This document shows positions 16,783 to 27,989 of a stretch of 64,000 bases of DNA, piece by piece. The translations under genes and the position numbers were made by a program. The notes below the pieces were generated by a model that did not search any database, was not told where the DNA came from, and saw only the letters and a list, made by a program, of their open reading frames with translations. The DNA lies in the NCBI RefSeq assembly GCF_019801965.1, contig NZ_JAHVIA010000007.1:248001-312000 (forward strand). The letters are read 5' to 3'. This stretch comes from Salipiger bermudensis. GTDB taxonomy: Bacteria > Pseudomonadota > Alphaproteobacteria > Rhodobacterales > Rhodobacteraceae. Each line of letters begins with the position of its first letter. The first letter of the stretch is position 1.

Positions 16783-17700
16783 ATGGGTACCGAAATGGAC
16801 TGGGACAAGCTAAGAATATTTCACGCGGTTGCGGATGCGGGCAGCCTGACACATGCGGGAGATGCGCTGCATCTGTCGCAATCCGCGGTCTCGCGGCAGA
16901 TCCGCTCGCTCGAGGAGTCGCTCAACACGACCCTGTTTCACCGCCATGCCCGCGGGCTGATTCTCACCGAGCAGGGCGAACTGCTGTTCGACGCCACCGC
17001 CTCGATGGTCAAACGCATCGATGCCGCCACCGCGCGCATCCGCGACAGCGAGGAAGAGGTGTTCGGTGAGCTCAAGGTCACCACCACCCACGGCTTCGGC
17101 GTTCTGTGGCTCGCCCCCCGCCTGACCAAGCTCTACGAGAAGTTTCCCGATCTCAAGATCGACCTGATGCTCGAGGAGCGCGTGCTCGACCTGCCGATGC
17201 GCGAGGCCGACGTCGCCATCCGCATGAAGGAGCCGAGCCAGGCCGACCTGATCCGCAAGCGCCTGATGTCGATCCGGATGCGGATGTATGCCTCGCCCGA
17301 GTATCTCGCCGATCACGGCGTGCCGAGCTCGCTCGACGAGCTCTCGCAGCACCGGCTGATCTGCCAGAATCCTTCCTCCTCGCAGGTCGCCGCCGGCAAG
17401 CTGCTGGTGCAGGAGCTGCTGACCTACGACATCCAGACCGCGCTCACGGTCAACAACTATTTCGGCGTGTTGCAGGCCGTGGTCGCAAATCTGGGCATCG
17501 GCGTCCTACCCGATTACATCATCGAAGATTTCCCCTCGGTGGTTCGCGTGCTGCCCGAAATCGAGAGCAACGAGGTTCCGGTGTTCCTCGCTTACCCGGA
17601 AGAGTTGCGCCATTCCAAGCGTGTAGCGGCTTTCCGAGATTTCGTTCAGGAAGAAATCTTTGCCCACCGGCGGCAGCTTCGGGCTATGGGAGCGGACTGA
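16783..17700 (+). CDS. LysR-family transcriptional regulator, probable regulator of iorAB
   Basis: A 305-residue LTTR with the N-terminal winged helix-turn-helix (MDWDKLRIFHAVADAG, AGDALHLSQSAVSRQIRSLEESL) and a periplasmic-binding-fold effector domain from about residue 95. The start is ATG 16783; the in-frame ATG at 16795 (MDWDKLRIF) is an alternative and matches how such proteins often begin. It is divergent from the fused indolepyruvate oxidoreductase, and the shared promoter has an LTTR-type palindrome. Control of iorAB and autoregulation are inferred from this arrangement. The effector is unknown. Confidence 0.9.
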   Translation: MGTEMDWDKLRIFHAVADAGSLTHAGDALHLSQSAVSRQIRSLEESLNTTLFHRHARGLILTEQGELLFDATASMVKRIDAATARIRDSEEEVFGELKVTTTHGFGVLWLAPRLTKLYEKFPDLKIDLMLEERVLDLPMREADVAIRMKEPSQADLIRKRLMSIRMRMYASPEYLADHGVPSSLDELSQHRLICQNPSSSQVAAGKLLVQELLTYDIQTALTVNNYFGVLQAVVANLGIGVLPDYIIEDFPSVVRVLPEIESNEVPVFLAYPEELRHSKRVAAFRDFVQEEIFAHRRQLRAMGAD

Positions 17701-17771
17701 ACTCGCCCTAAAAGTGTGAGCTATGCGCCACATTCATGGCGGCAATGCTGCTCCTGCGGCATCTTCTCCCT

Positions 17772-17799
17772 TGATCGACTCAGAACTGATAACATATTC
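17772..17799 (+). promoter_or_regulatory. Candidate promoter of a small RNA
   Basis: TTGATC, 16-bp spacer, CATATT. Its predicted start near 17806 lies about 80 nt before a strong terminator with no coding frame between. Confidence 0.35.
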
Positions 17800-17805
17800 G
17801 GCAGA

Positions 17806-17888
17806 TGAAGCTTGAAGCGCCCGAGCGCGCATCATCTTCATACCTCCCTGTTGGACTTCGGCCGAGCTTTGTGCTCGGCCTTTTTTTT
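17806..17888 (+). ncRNA. Candidate small RNA with CCUCCC motif
   Basis: About 80 nt between a possible promoter and a strong terminator. The 5' part can fold (ATGAAG at the start pairs with CTTCAT at about 17837). A single-stranded stretch then holds CCTCCCTGTTGG, which resembles the anti-Shine-Dalgarno loops of trans-acting RNAs in Rhodobacteraceae. The identity is inferred. It could instead be only the LysR gene's 3' end. Confidence 0.4.
17860..17888 (+). terminator. Strong intrinsic terminator
   Basis: An 8-bp stem (GGCCGAGC / GCTCGGCC), 5-nt loop and eight T residues. Confidence 0.9.
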
Positions 17889-17939
17889 GGCCGCGCCCAT
17901 CCGGATTCTTGGGTAGGCTCCATCATGGGGGGACCAACG

Positions 17940-18803
17940 ATGACCGACAGCATGACAGACGGGCCGAATGCGGGGCAGGAAGCCTTCTGGAGCACCGGCC
18001 CCGGCCAGCACTGGGTGCGGCTGCACCACGAGCTCGACCAGCTGCACGCGCGGCTCACCGACATTATCCTCGACGCCGCCGATCCGCGCCCCGGCGAGCG
18101 GGTGATCGACATCGGCTGCGGTGCCGGTGCGGTGGCCATCGCGGCGGGCCAGCGCGTCGGTCGCGATGGCCACGTGCTCGGGCTCGACATCTCCGCCCCG
18201 CTGGTCGAGGTCGGGCGGTCGCGCAGCGAGGGGGTGACCTGCGCGCCGGACTTCCTCGTCGCCGATGCCCAGACATGGGCGCATGAGGGCGCTCCCTTCG
18301 ATCTCTGCGTCTCGCGGATGGGGCTGATGTTCTTCGCCGACCCGGTGGCGGGCTTTGCCAACCTCCACCGCCACCTGCGCCCCGGCGGGCGGCTGGTCTT
18401 CGCCGCCTGGGCCGCCGCCGCGCACAACCCGTGGTTCGGCCTCGCCAAGCGCGTCGCCGAGGCGCGACTCGGCCCTTCCGAGCCCGGCGACCCGCACGCC
18501 CCCGGCCCCACTGCCTTTGCCGATGGCCCGCGGGTGAGGCAGCTGCTGACCACGGCCGGCTTCAAGGACCCGCGGGCAGAGGAGATCGACACCACCCTCG
18601 AGATGCCCGGCGGCAGCGCCGAGGCGGCGGAGCTGACGCAGTATATCGGCCCGATCCCGGCGCAGCTGCGCGCCAAGGGCGGCACCGAGGCCGACCGCGC
18701 GGCGCTTGTCGAGCAGATGCGCGCCGCCTTTGCCGCCTATGACGACGCGCAGGGCTGCCATATCCCCGCCCGCATCAACCTTTTCTCTGCAACCCGGCCC
18801 TGA
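17940..18803 (+). CDS. Class I SAM-dependent methyltransferase
   Basis: A 287-residue Rossmann-fold methyltransferase. Motif I is [16 protein letters not shown], followed by LGLDIS (acidic residue binding the ribose), [16 protein letters not shown] and [14 protein letters not shown]. The ATG 17940 has GGGGGGA upstream. The WxTG(x)GQxW opening ([19 protein letters not shown]) resembles UbiE-like small-molecule methyltransferases found near LysR or ArsR genes. The substrate is unknown. It is a single gene between a terminator and purL. Confidence 0.88.
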   Translation: MTDSMTDGPNAGQEAFWSTGPGQHWVRLHHELDQLHARLTDIILDAADPRPGERVIDIGCGAGAVAIAAGQRVGRDGHVLGLDISAPLVEVGRSRSEGVTCAPDFLVADAQTWAHEGAPFDLCVSRMGLMFFADPVAGFANLHRHLRPGGRLVFAAWAAAAHNPWFGLAKRVAEARLGPSEPGDPHAPGPTAFADGPRVRQLLTTAGFKDPRAEEIDTTLEMPGGSAEAAELTQYIGPIPAQLRAKGGTEADRAALVEQMRAAFAAYDDAQGCHIPARINLFSATRP

Positions 18804-18871
18804 GCGGCGCTCAGCCCCCTTCCCACTGCGTCACCCTTGCCTTAAAGAGCGCGCAGGATTGCCAGAGGGGT

Positions 18872-21037
<2,166 letters not shown>

Positions 21038-21092
21038 TCCGGCGCGCGCACGGGTTTTCTCGCCGTCTTCGATCAACAGAAAGTGTGAGTAC

Positions 21093-21139
21093 AAATGATC
21101 GGCCCGCCACTCCCTCAGGAGTGGCGGGCCGATCATTTT
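21093..21139 (+). terminator. Very long-stem terminator after purL
   Basis: A perfect stem of about 21 bp (including GATCGGCCCGCCACTCC and its complement) with a CTCA loop and TTTT after it. Confidence 0.85.
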
Positions 21140-21348
21140 GATAAACTTTGGCGCACTATCAATACCTTAGTCGCCTTGCAGATATGTAATAGCACTATTG
21201 CAAAAACATATTACGCATCCTAGAGATGTCTTTAGTAGATAGTCAGGTATCGATTCCGACAGTGCTCAGACTAAGTCCCTGTCTGTCTCACCCGCATCTT
21301 CCGTGCGGTTAGCGATGAACTGTCTCTGTAGGTATTGAGCACGACACG
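21140..21348. promoter_or_regulatory. AT-rich region upstream of LysR gene
   Basis: About 210 bp, clearly more AT-rich than its surroundings. It contains an imperfect palindrome TAATAG-CA-CTATTG at 21187-21200. No coding frame is convincing. It presumably holds the promoter and operator of the following LysR gene. Confidence 0.4.
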
Positions 21349-22203
21349 ATGAATAACTGGGACGATCTGCGCTTTCTGGTAGCGCTATCAAAGACCGGGA
21401 CGATGACCGCCGCCGCCAAGAGCCTCGGCACCAACACCGCCACCGTGTCTCGCCGGATCGAGCGCCTCTCCGAGACGCTCGGGATGCCGGCTTTCGTCAA
21501 GACCGGGGATGGCTGGCGCCCGTCCGAGGCGGTGGCCTCGCTCATCAACCTCGCCCAAAGCTTCGACGGGGAGCTGCAGGCCGCGCTCAACACGCAGGCC
21601 GCCAACACCGACTCAGAGCCGGTAACGATCAATGTCGGCAGCCTGCCGATCATCACCTCGATGGTCCTGTTTCCCGGGCTGACGACGCACAAGCCGATGC
21701 TCGAGGGGGTCCGGCTCAACTTCTCCGACCGGATCTTCCGCGAAGGGCTCGGCGACCACGATCTCGTGCTGCAATACAACCGCCCCGATCAGGGCCGCAT
21801 CATCGCCCGCAAGGTCGGCGAGATGGATTTCCGCTTCTACGGCTTCAGTGACGCGCCCGTGGGTGAGGAATGGGCCGGCCTTGGCGAGGGCCATGACGAC
21901 TCGCCCCTCATGCAGTTCGGCCACAGCCACTTCGGCCGCGAACCCAAGCTGCGCGTCGACAGCCTGATGGCGCTGCACCGCCTGATGAAGGTCACCCGGC
22001 TTCCCGGCCCCCTGCCCGACCTGCTGGCCGCGAGCGATCCCGATCTCGTGCCGGTGTTTCCGAACGCGCCAACGCGGCATGAAGACGTCTGGCTGTTCTA
22101 CCACGAGAGCCGCCGCAACGATCCCGGCATGCGCCGCGCCGTGGACTGGATCATCAAGTGCTTCGGCGACGCCACCGGCACCACCATCGCGAATGACGCG
22201 TAA
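21349..22203 (+). CDS. LysR-family transcriptional regulator
   Basis: 284 residues. The N-terminal HTH is MNNWDDLRFLVALSKTGTMTAAAKSLGTNTATVSRRIERLSE. The effector domain begins near residue 90 (VTINVGSLPIITSMVLFPG). It lies alone between purL and the convergent carboxypeptidase gene, with no divergent partner, so its target is unknown. The C-terminal VWLFYHESRRNDPGMRRAVDWI is typical of the short-effector LTTRs common in Roseobacters. Confidence 0.88.
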   Translation: MNNWDDLRFLVALSKTGTMTAAAKSLGTNTATVSRRIERLSETLGMPAFVKTGDGWRPSEAVASLINLAQSFDGELQAALNTQAANTDSEPVTINVGSLPIITSMVLFPGLTTHKPMLEGVRLNFSDRIFREGLGDHDLVLQYNRPDQGRIIARKVGEMDFRFYGFSDAPVGEEWAGLGEGHDDSPLMQFGHSHFGREPKLRVDSLMALHRLMKVTRLPGPLPDLLAASDPDLVPVFPNAPTRHEDVWLFYHESRRNDPGMRRAVDWIIKCFGDATGTTIANDA

Positions 22204-22344
22204 CCGCACCTGCCACGCTGGCGCCCCGACACGCGCGGCCCCTCACCCGTCCCGAGACAGCAACACCCCGCGGCGCACAGGCGCCGCATCGGGCGCCCCC
22301 GGAAAGGCCGCCCGGTTTCGCGCCGGCGCTGATCGCGCCCCGTC

Positions 22345-23820
22345 TCAGACGCTGTAGATCGCGCCGAACTTCTCTTCGAGATAATCGAGCAGCGCGCCCT
22401 CCGAGGGCGCCCCGCCACAGGCCCGGGTGATGACCTCGCGCGGCTCGTAGAGCCCGCCATATTGCTGCACGTTCTCGGCCAGCCAGCCGGTCGCCGTCCG
22501 CAGATCGCCCTGCTCCAGCTGCGCATCGAGATCCGGGACCGCCTCCCGGAGCGAGCGATGCAGGCAGCCGGCATAGACATTGCCCAGCGAATAGGTCGGG
22601 AAGTAGCCGAACAGCCCCGCTGACCAGTGCACATCCTGCAGGACGCCGTCGGAGGGCTTGTCGACCTCGTAGCCGAAATCCGCCAGGAAGCGCTCGTTCC
22701 ACGCCGCCTCGAGATCGTCGACCTCGAGATCGCCGGCGATCAGCGCGCGCTCGAGATCGAAGCGCAGCAGGACGTGGAGGTTGTATTGCACCTCGTCGGC
22801 CTCGGTGCGGATATAGCCGTTCTGCACGCGGTTGACCGCGGCGTAGAAGGCGTCGGGCCCGTCGAGCCCGAGATCGCCATAGGCCTCGACCATGCGGGCG
22901 TAGAGCCAGCTGGTGAAGGCGCGCGACCGGCCGAGCTGGTTCTCGTAGATCCGGCTCTGGCTCTCGTGCACGCCCATCGACACGCCCGCACCCAGCGGCG
23001 TGAAGCGATAGGCCTTGCGCACGTTCTGCTCGTAGCAGGCATGGCCGACCTCGTGGATCGTCGAGTAAAGGCAGTTGAACGGGTCGAGCGCGTTGGTTCG
23101 CGTGGTGATGCGCACGTCATCGCCGGAGCCCGAGCTGAACGGGTGCACCGACTTGTCGAGCCGCCCGCGCGACATCTCGTAGCCGAAGGTCTTGGCGATG
23201 GTCAGCGCCAGCGTCATCTGCGCCTGCTCGTCGAACGGACCGCGCAGCGCGCGAGGCTGGGGCTTCTCCAGCACCGCCTGCCGCAGCGCCACGAGGCGCG
23301 GGCGCAGCGCGCCGAACATCTCGCCAAGCTGCGCCGCGGTGGCGCCGGGCTCGTAATCCTCGAGCATGGCATCATAGACATTGCCGCCCGCCGCCAGTGC
23401 CGCGCCCTCCTCGCGCTTGAGGCTGACCACCTCGCGCAGCACCGGCGCGAAGGCGGCGAAGTTGTCGTCGGCCCGCGCCTCGGCCCAGACCCGGTGGGCG
23501 CGCGAGGTCAGCCGCGCCAGATCGCTGGCCAGCTTGCTCGGCACCCTGAGCGTGCGCTCGTAGGAGCGGCGGATATGGCGCAGCTGCGCCTTGCCCTCGG
23601 CGTCGAGCGCCTCCGGGTCGATGGCGTCGAGCCACTCGCCGACCCGCGGGTCGGTGCGGCGGGCATGCAGCACGGCCTCCATCGCCGCGATCTCCTCCGA
23701 GCGCTGCTCACCGGCGCCGCGCGGCATGATGGTCTCCTGGTCCCAGCCCAGCCGGCCGGCGACCTGCGCCAGCGCGCCGGTCTCGCGCTGGAAGCTCATC
23801 AGACTGTCAAAGGCACTCAT
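22345..23820 (-). CDS. Carboxypeptidase M32
   Basis: A 491-residue cytosolic zinc metallocarboxypeptidase, mostly helical. The HEVGH zinc motif lies near residue 255 within STIHEVGHACYEQNV, followed by GVHESQSRIYENQLGRS (third ligand Glu) and YNLHVLLRFDLERALIAGDLEVDDLEAAWN. PFSSGSGDDVRITTR and DVHWSAGLFGYFPTYSLGN are further M32 hallmarks. ATG 23820 overlaps the stop of ctaA by 4 bp, so the two are coupled although functionally unrelated. The length is normal for the family. Confidence 0.95.
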   Translation of the reverse strand: MSAFDSLMSFQRETGALAQVAGRLGWDQETIMPRGAGEQRSEEIAAMEAVLHARRTDPRVGEWLDAIDPEALDAEGKAQLRHIRRSYERTLRVPSKLASDLARLTSRAHRVWAEARADDNFAAFAPVLREVVSLKREEGAALAAGGNVYDAMLEDYEPGATAAQLGEMFGALRPRLVALRQAVLEKPQPRALRGPFDEQAQMTLALTIAKTFGYEMSRGRLDKSVHPFSSGSGDDVRITTRTNALDPFNCLYSTIHEVGHACYEQNVRKAYRFTPLGAGVSMGVHESQSRIYENQLGRSRAFTSWLYARMVEAYGDLGLDGPDAFYAAVNRVQNGYIRTEADEVQYNLHVLLRFDLERALIAGDLEVDDLEAAWNERFLADFGYEVDKPSDGVLQDVHWSAGLFGYFPTYSLGNVYAGCLHRSLREAVPDLDAQLEQGDLRTATGWLAENVQQYGGLYEPREVITRACGGAPSEGALLDYLEEKFGAIYSV

Positions 23821-24962
23821 GCGGCTTTCCCCCGGATCGATTGGGCCTTGGGATATTGCGCCCCGAAGCGGGCGCGGATGATCAGGACCCAGAGCACCAC
23901 GGCGCCGATCTGGTGGGTGATCGCGATATGCATCTGCGCCACGTAGAGCACCGTGACGATACCCAGCACCACCTGCAGCAGCATCATCGCCATGACCGCG
24001 TTGAAGCGGAAGCGGGTGTCGGGGTTGGCGGATTTGCGCGCCCGGAGCCAGGTCACGAGGCCGAAGACGAAGAGCAGGTAGCCCGCCATGCGGTGCATGA
24101 ACTGGACGAGCCCCGGATCCTCGAAGAAGTTGCGCCAGAGCGGCACGATCTCGAAGGGCTGCGGCGGGAAGAACCCGCCGGCCATCAGCGGCCAGTCGGT
24201 GTAGCTGCGGCCGGCATCGATGCCCGCCACCAGCGCGCCGAGCAGGATCTGCAGGAAGGCGAAGTGCATCAGGCCGGTGCCCATCGAGAAGAGCTTGGCC
24301 TCGCGCCCGCGCCGCGCCTGCATCAGCTCGCGCTCGGGGCGCGCCAGCGCGAAGGTGTACCAGGCGATGAAGCCGAGGATCACGAAGGCGAGGCCGAGAT
24401 GCGTGGCCAGCCGGTAGGAGGCGACCGAGACCATCTCGCCCACCAGCCCCGAGGCCACCATCCACCAGCCAATCGCGCCCTGCAGCCCGCCGAGCGCACC
24501 CAGCAGCAGCAGACGCCCGGTCCAGCCGGTGGGGATCTTCTTCGTGACGAGGAAGCCCAGGAAGCCAAGCGCCCAGACCAGTCCGATCACCCGGCCGAGC
24601 TGGCGATGGCCCCATTCCCACCAGTAGATGCTCTTGAACTCGGCGAGCGTCATCTGGTTGTTCATGATGCGGTATTGCGGGCTCTGCTGGTAGAGCTCGA
24701 ACTCTTCCTGCCAGTGGCTGGCATCGAGCGGCGGGATCGCCCCGGTGACCGGCTTCCACTCGGTGATCGACAACCCACTGTCGGTGAGCCGCGTCATGCC
24801 GCCGACCACGATCATCGCCATGACGAGCGCGAAGAGCAGCATCAGCCAGAGCCGGATGGCGCCGCGCGCGCCGCCGCGTCCCTTGTCGATCATGCCGCCC
24901 GCGGGCTGCGCTTTCGGCGTCTCGGCGCCGACCTCCTCGAAGAGCTTTCGCTGTCCGGCCAT
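23817..24962 (-). CDS. ctaA: Heme A synthase (COX15 family)
   Basis: Converts heme O to heme A for cytochrome aa3 oxidase. The 381-residue protein has eight membrane helices. Conserved blocks are VVGGMTRLTDSGLSITEWKPVTG, the HR of WWEWGHRQLGR, the RLATHLGLAF histidine, QFMHRMAGYLLF and ITHQIGAVVLW, which give the heme-ligand histidines. The alphaproteobacterial long extramembrane loop after helix 1 (EEFELYQQSPQYRIMNNQM) is present. It reads into the M32 gene with a 4-bp overlap. The ATG at 24962 has AGAGGTG upstream. Confidence 0.96.
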   Translation of the reverse strand: MAGQRKLFEEVGAETPKAQPAGGMIDKGRGGARGAIRLWLMLLFALVMAMIVVGGMTRLTDSGLSITEWKPVTGAIPPLDASHWQEEFELYQQSPQYRIMNNQMTLAEFKSIYWWEWGHRQLGRVIGLVWALGFLGFLVTKKIPTGWTGRLLLLGALGGLQGAIGWWMVASGLVGEMVSVASYRLATHLGLAFVILGFIAWYTFALARPERELMQARRGREAKLFSMGTGLMHFAFLQILLGALVAGIDAGRSYTDWPLMAGGFFPPQPFEIVPLWRNFFEDPGLVQFMHRMAGYLLFVFGLVTWLRARKSANPDTRFRFNAVMAMMLLQVVLGIVTVLYVAQMHIAITHQIGAVVLWVLIIRARFGAQYPKAQSIRGKAA

Positions 24963-25060
24963 GCCTCACCTCTGCTTGGGTTCGGAGCGGACGATAGGGC
25001 CGCCCCGGTCTTGCTTCAACCTGCGCGCGCCATTGTGACGCAGCGCTCCGGGTCGCGGAC

Positions 25061-25804
25061 TCAGCCGCGTTCCTTCCAGCGCACCATCTGGCGCAGGATG
25101 CCGTGCAGGGTACGCACGTCCTCGCTGGTCAGCGGCATGCGCGACCAGAGATTGCGCAGCGTGAGCTTCATCGCCGGCGCCTTGTGGTCGGGGAAGAAGA
25201 ACCCGGCCTGCTCGAGCCGCTCCTCGTAATGCTCCGCGAGCTTCTCGACCTCGATGCCGCTGGCCCAGGCCGCACCCGCCATCTCGTCGCGCCGCGCCTC
25301 GATCGCGGCGCTGGCCCGGCGCCACTCGTAGCCGCAAAGCAGCACGCATTGCGCGAGGTTGAGCGAGGGGAACTCGGGGTTCACCGGCACCGAGATGATG
25401 GCGTTGGCCTGCGCCACGTCGGCATTCTCGAGCCCGGCGCGCTCCGGCCCGAACATCACCGCGACGCGGCCGCCCTGCGCGATGCGCTCGGCGGCCGCCT
25501 TCATCGCCTCTTCCGGCGAGTAGACCGGCTTGGTCATGCCGCGCTGGCGCGCGGTGGTGGCGAAGACGAGGTCGCAATCGCCCACCGCGCCGGCCACATC
25601 CTCGCTGAGCTGCGCGTCGTCGAGCAACCGCCCGGCGCCCGAGGCCATGGCCACGGAGGCCGGGTTCGGCCAGCCGTCGCGCGGGCTCACCAGCCGCATC
25701 CGGTCGAGCCCGAAATTCCACATGGCGCGCGCGGCGGCTCCGATATTCTCGCCCATCTGCGGGCGCACCAGCACGAAGGCGGGCTGTTTCACATCGCTCG
25801 GCAT
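25061..25804 (-). CDS. tRNA/rRNA 2'-O-methyltransferase (TrmJ/SpoU family)
   Basis: A 247-residue SPOUT methyltransferase, probably the TrmJ enzyme that 2'-O-methylates position 32 of tRNAs. Motif 1 is ENIGAAARAMWNFG, motif 2 VAVMFGPERAGL and motif 3 SLNLAQCVLL, which forms the trefoil-knot SAM site. The C-terminal extension (MKLTLRNLWSRMPLTSEDVRTLHGILRQM) is typical of TrmJ. The ATG follows AAAGGAGAG. It is divergent from the thiE-like gene across the tandem repeat array. Confidence 0.92.
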   Translation of the reverse strand: MPSDVKQPAFVLVRPQMGENIGAAARAMWNFGLDRMRLVSPRDGWPNPASVAMASGAGRLLDDAQLSEDVAGAVGDCDLVFATTARQRGMTKPVYSPEEAMKAAAERIAQGGRVAVMFGPERAGLENADVAQANAIISVPVNPEFPSLNLAQCVLLCGYEWRRASAAIEARRDEMAGAAWASGIEVEKLAEHYEERLEQAGFFFPDHKAPAMKLTLRNLWSRMPLTSEDVRTLHGILRQMVRWKERG

Positions 25805-25927
25805 GGCCTCTCCTTTGTCTCGCGCGCATCCCTAAGCGCCCAGCAAAACAAGGGCAAGCACGCATCGCCCCTGCATGCCGCGCGGCTCCCCCGTCCCGTC
25901 GAACCAAAGGCCCCACACCCATCCCTC

Positions 25928-26290
25928 TTCTCTACGTCCCAAATACTCCCGCCGGAGGCATCTCCCCTCCACCACCGCAACACCTGGCGCCCGCGACCCC
26001 AGGCCCCCAAACCCATCACCCCTTCTCTACGTCCCCAAATACTCCCGCCGGAGGCATCCACCCCATCCACCATCTCAACACCGGGCGCCCGCGACCCCAG
26101 GCCCCCAAACCCATCCCCCCTTCTCTACGTCCACAAATACTCCCGCCGGAGGCATCCACCCCATCCACCATCGCAACACCTGGCGCCCCCGACCCCAGGC
26201 CCCCAAACCCATCCCCCCTTCTCTACGTCCCCAAATACTCCCGCCGGAGGCATCCACCCCCTCAACCACCGAAACGCCGGGCACCCTCGC
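25928..26290. repeat. Tandem array, four units of about 95-98 bp
   Basis: The core TTCTCTACGTCCC-AAATACTCC-CGCCGGAGGCATC starts at 25928, 26023, 26121 and 26219. Between cores lie conserved blocks such as CACCTGGCGCCCGCGACCCC and AGGCCCCCAAACCCATC. On the minus strand the core reads GCCTCCGGCGGGAGTATTT...GTAGAGAA, the same short element found singly at 44.2-44.4 kb. The whole 585-bp gap between trmJ and the thiE-like gene holds nothing else I can support. Confidence 0.85.
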
Positions 26291-26389
26291 AAACGCCGCC
26301 ACGGGGCCCCGCCTGTCAGAGCCCCCGCCCCCCCTTGGCACCGCGCGCTCACTCGGTGTATGGACGCCGAAGCTTTCCGGAGAATACCC

Positions 26390-27016
26390 ATGGCCGAGAC
26401 CGACACCGATCTGCCCCAGCTCTACCTGATCACCCCGCCGGAGTTCGATCTCTCCGCCTTCCCGGCGCAGCTCGACGCGGTGCTGAACGCGGCGCCGATC
26501 GCCTGTATCCGGCTGGCGCTGGCGACCCGCGACGAGGATCGTATCATGCGCGCCGCCGACGCGGTGCGCGAGGTGGCGCATGCCCATGACGTGGCGCTGG
26601 TGATCGACACCCACGTGGTGCTGGCGCAGCGGCTGGGGCTCGACGGGGTCCACCTGACCGACGGCGCGCGCTCGGTGCGGCTGGCGCGCAAGGAGCTCGG
26701 CCCCGACGCGATCGTCGGCGCCTTCTGCGGCGCCTCGCGCCATGACGGCATGACCGCCGGGGAGAGCGGCGCCGATTACGTCTCCTTCGGCCCGGTGGGC
26801 GGCGCCGCGTTGGGCGACGGCACGCTGGCCGAGCCCGACCTCTTCGAGTGGTGGTCGCAGATGATCGAGCTGCCGGTGGTGGCCGAGGGCGGGCTCACGG
26901 CGGAGCTGGTGGCAAAGCTGACCCCGGTCACCGATTTCTTCGGCATCGGCGAGGAGATCTGGTCGCAGGACGAGCCCGCCGCCGCGCTGAAGGATCTCGT
27001 CGACGCGATGGGCTGA
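26390..27016 (+). CDS. Thiamine phosphate synthase-like protein (ThiE/TenI fold)
   Basis: A 208-residue TIM-barrel protein. MAETDTDLPQLYLITPPEFDLSAF opens the barrel. VALVIDTHVVLAQRLGLDGVHL, the phosphate-binding SGADYVSFGPVGG and LPVVAEGGLTAEL match ThiE. ThiE couples HMP-PP and thiazole phosphate. ATG 26390 is chosen because GGAG lies just before; the open frame extends upstream into the repeat array but has no good start there. Active-site residues are partly diverged (PVGGAALGDG in place of PVFPT), so a TenI-like or diverged role is possible. No other thi genes are adjacent. Confidence 0.8.
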   Translation: MAETDTDLPQLYLITPPEFDLSAFPAQLDAVLNAAPIACIRLALATRDEDRIMRAADAVREVAHAHDVALVIDTHVVLAQRLGLDGVHLTDGARSVRLARKELGPDAIVGAFCGASRHDGMTAGESGADYVSFGPVGGAALGDGTLAEPDLFEWWSQMIELPVVAEGGLTAELVAKLTPVTDFFGIGEEIWSQDEPAAALKDLVDAMG

Positions 27017-27119
27017 CGCTTCAAGCGTCAGCGACAGGCCCGACGCTGGCACGCACGACAGTTACAGTAGCGACACGGGCGTCACGGGCCGCGCGCCGCG
27101 CAGCGGCGCGCCCCCGGGC

Positions 27120-27140
27120 GGCGCGGACGCAGTCCGCGCC
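27120..27140. terminator. Hairpin between convergent genes
   Basis: A 9-bp stem (GGCGCGGAC / GTCCGCGCC) with a GCA loop between the thiE-like gene and olsA. There is no T run, so its role is uncertain. Confidence 0.35.
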
Positions 27141-27164
27141 GCAACCCCTCTGAAATAACGAACG

Positions 27165-27989
27165 TCAGTGCCCCGCCGGGTGGACGCTGCGCACCTCGTC
27201 CTCGAGATGCGCCGCAAGCGTCTTGCGGTTGGGGTGATCGTCGACCCGCACCGGCGGGTGATAGATGAGCTCCACCCGCCCGCGCCGCCGCGACGCCAGC
27301 ACCTTCAGCAGATGCGGCCCGAAGCCCATGTCCCCCCACCAGCCGTAGAAGCGCGGGTCCTCGCCCGCCGGGGCGTGCCAGATCACCGTCACCGCCTGCA
27401 GCGCCATCTCGTGGCGCAGGTGGTCGCTGAAGAAGGCCGCGAAGAGGGTCGGCTTGAACGGCAGGATCCGCTGGCCGTCGGTCGATGTGCCCTCGGGAAA
27501 GAACAGCAGCCGGTGGCCATGCAGCAGCCGCTCCTCGAAAACCCGCTTCTGCTCGGCCGCGGCGCGCGGATCGCGGGTGATGAAGACGGTGCCGGTGAGG
27601 CGCGCCAGCGTCCCGATGCCGGGCCAGCCCGAGACCTCGGCCTTGGAGACGAAATAAACGGTGCGCCGTGCGTTCAGCGCGAAGATGTCGAGCCAGCTCG
27701 CGTGGTTTGCCACCAGCGCGCCGGGGCCGGAGAGCCGGGGGCCGCGGGTCACGAGGCCGATGCCGAGGATCACCAGTGCCAGCCGCGACACCGCTTGCGT
27801 GAGGAGCGGCGTCAGCGGGCGGCGCTGGCCGCAGAGCGGGCGCTCGATCAGCCGCAGCGGCAGCGTCAGCAGCACGCCCAGCAGGATCACCAGCGCCAGC
27901 GCCGGCCCGCGCAGGGCCACGCGCCCCCAATCCGCCGCGGAGAGGCGCACCGGCTCCGGCGCGTCGCCGCGCCAGGTCGGCCCGCTCAC
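27165..27989 (-). CDS. olsA: Lyso-ornithine lipid O-acyltransferase (PlsC family)
   Basis: The second step of ornithine lipid synthesis, adding an acyl chain to lyso-ornithine lipid at the inner membrane. The 274-residue protein has a membrane helix near residues 25-45 and the PlsC motifs NHASWLD (HX4D), FPEGTST and the basic KPTLFAAFF region. The GTG start at 27989 overlaps the olsB stop (GTGA), giving tight coupling. The olsB neighbour supports OlsA over the phospholipid enzyme PlsC, as the motifs alone cannot distinguish them. Confidence 0.88.
   Translation of the reverse strand: MSGPTWRGDAPEPVRLSAADWGRVALRGPALALVILLGVLLTLPLRLIERPLCGQRRPLTPLLTQAVSRLALVILGIGLVTRGPRLSGPGALVANHASWLDIFALNARRTVYFVSKAEVSGWPGIGTLARLTGTVFITRDPRAAAEQKRVFEERLLHGHRLLFFPEGTSTDGQRILPFKPTLFAAFFSDHLRHEMALQAVTVIWHAPAGEDPRFYGWWGDMGFGPHLLKVLASRRRGRVELIYHPPVRVDDHPNRKTLAAHLEDEVRSVHPAGH

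Noticed and set aside
22345-24969. A single 874-codon open frame spanning ctaA and the M32 carboxypeptidase region
   Set aside because: The upstream portion is the wrong frame of ctaA. The real genes are two ORFs with a 4-bp overlap at 23817-23820.
25928-26290. CRISPR array
   Set aside because: Units are about 98 bp with conserved content between the cores, not short repeats with unique spacers, and there are no cas genes.
25103-26389. 5' extension of the thiE-like frame through trmJ and the repeat array
   Set aside because: The extension runs antisense to trmJ and through low-complexity repeats. The ATG at 26390 has a ribosome site.
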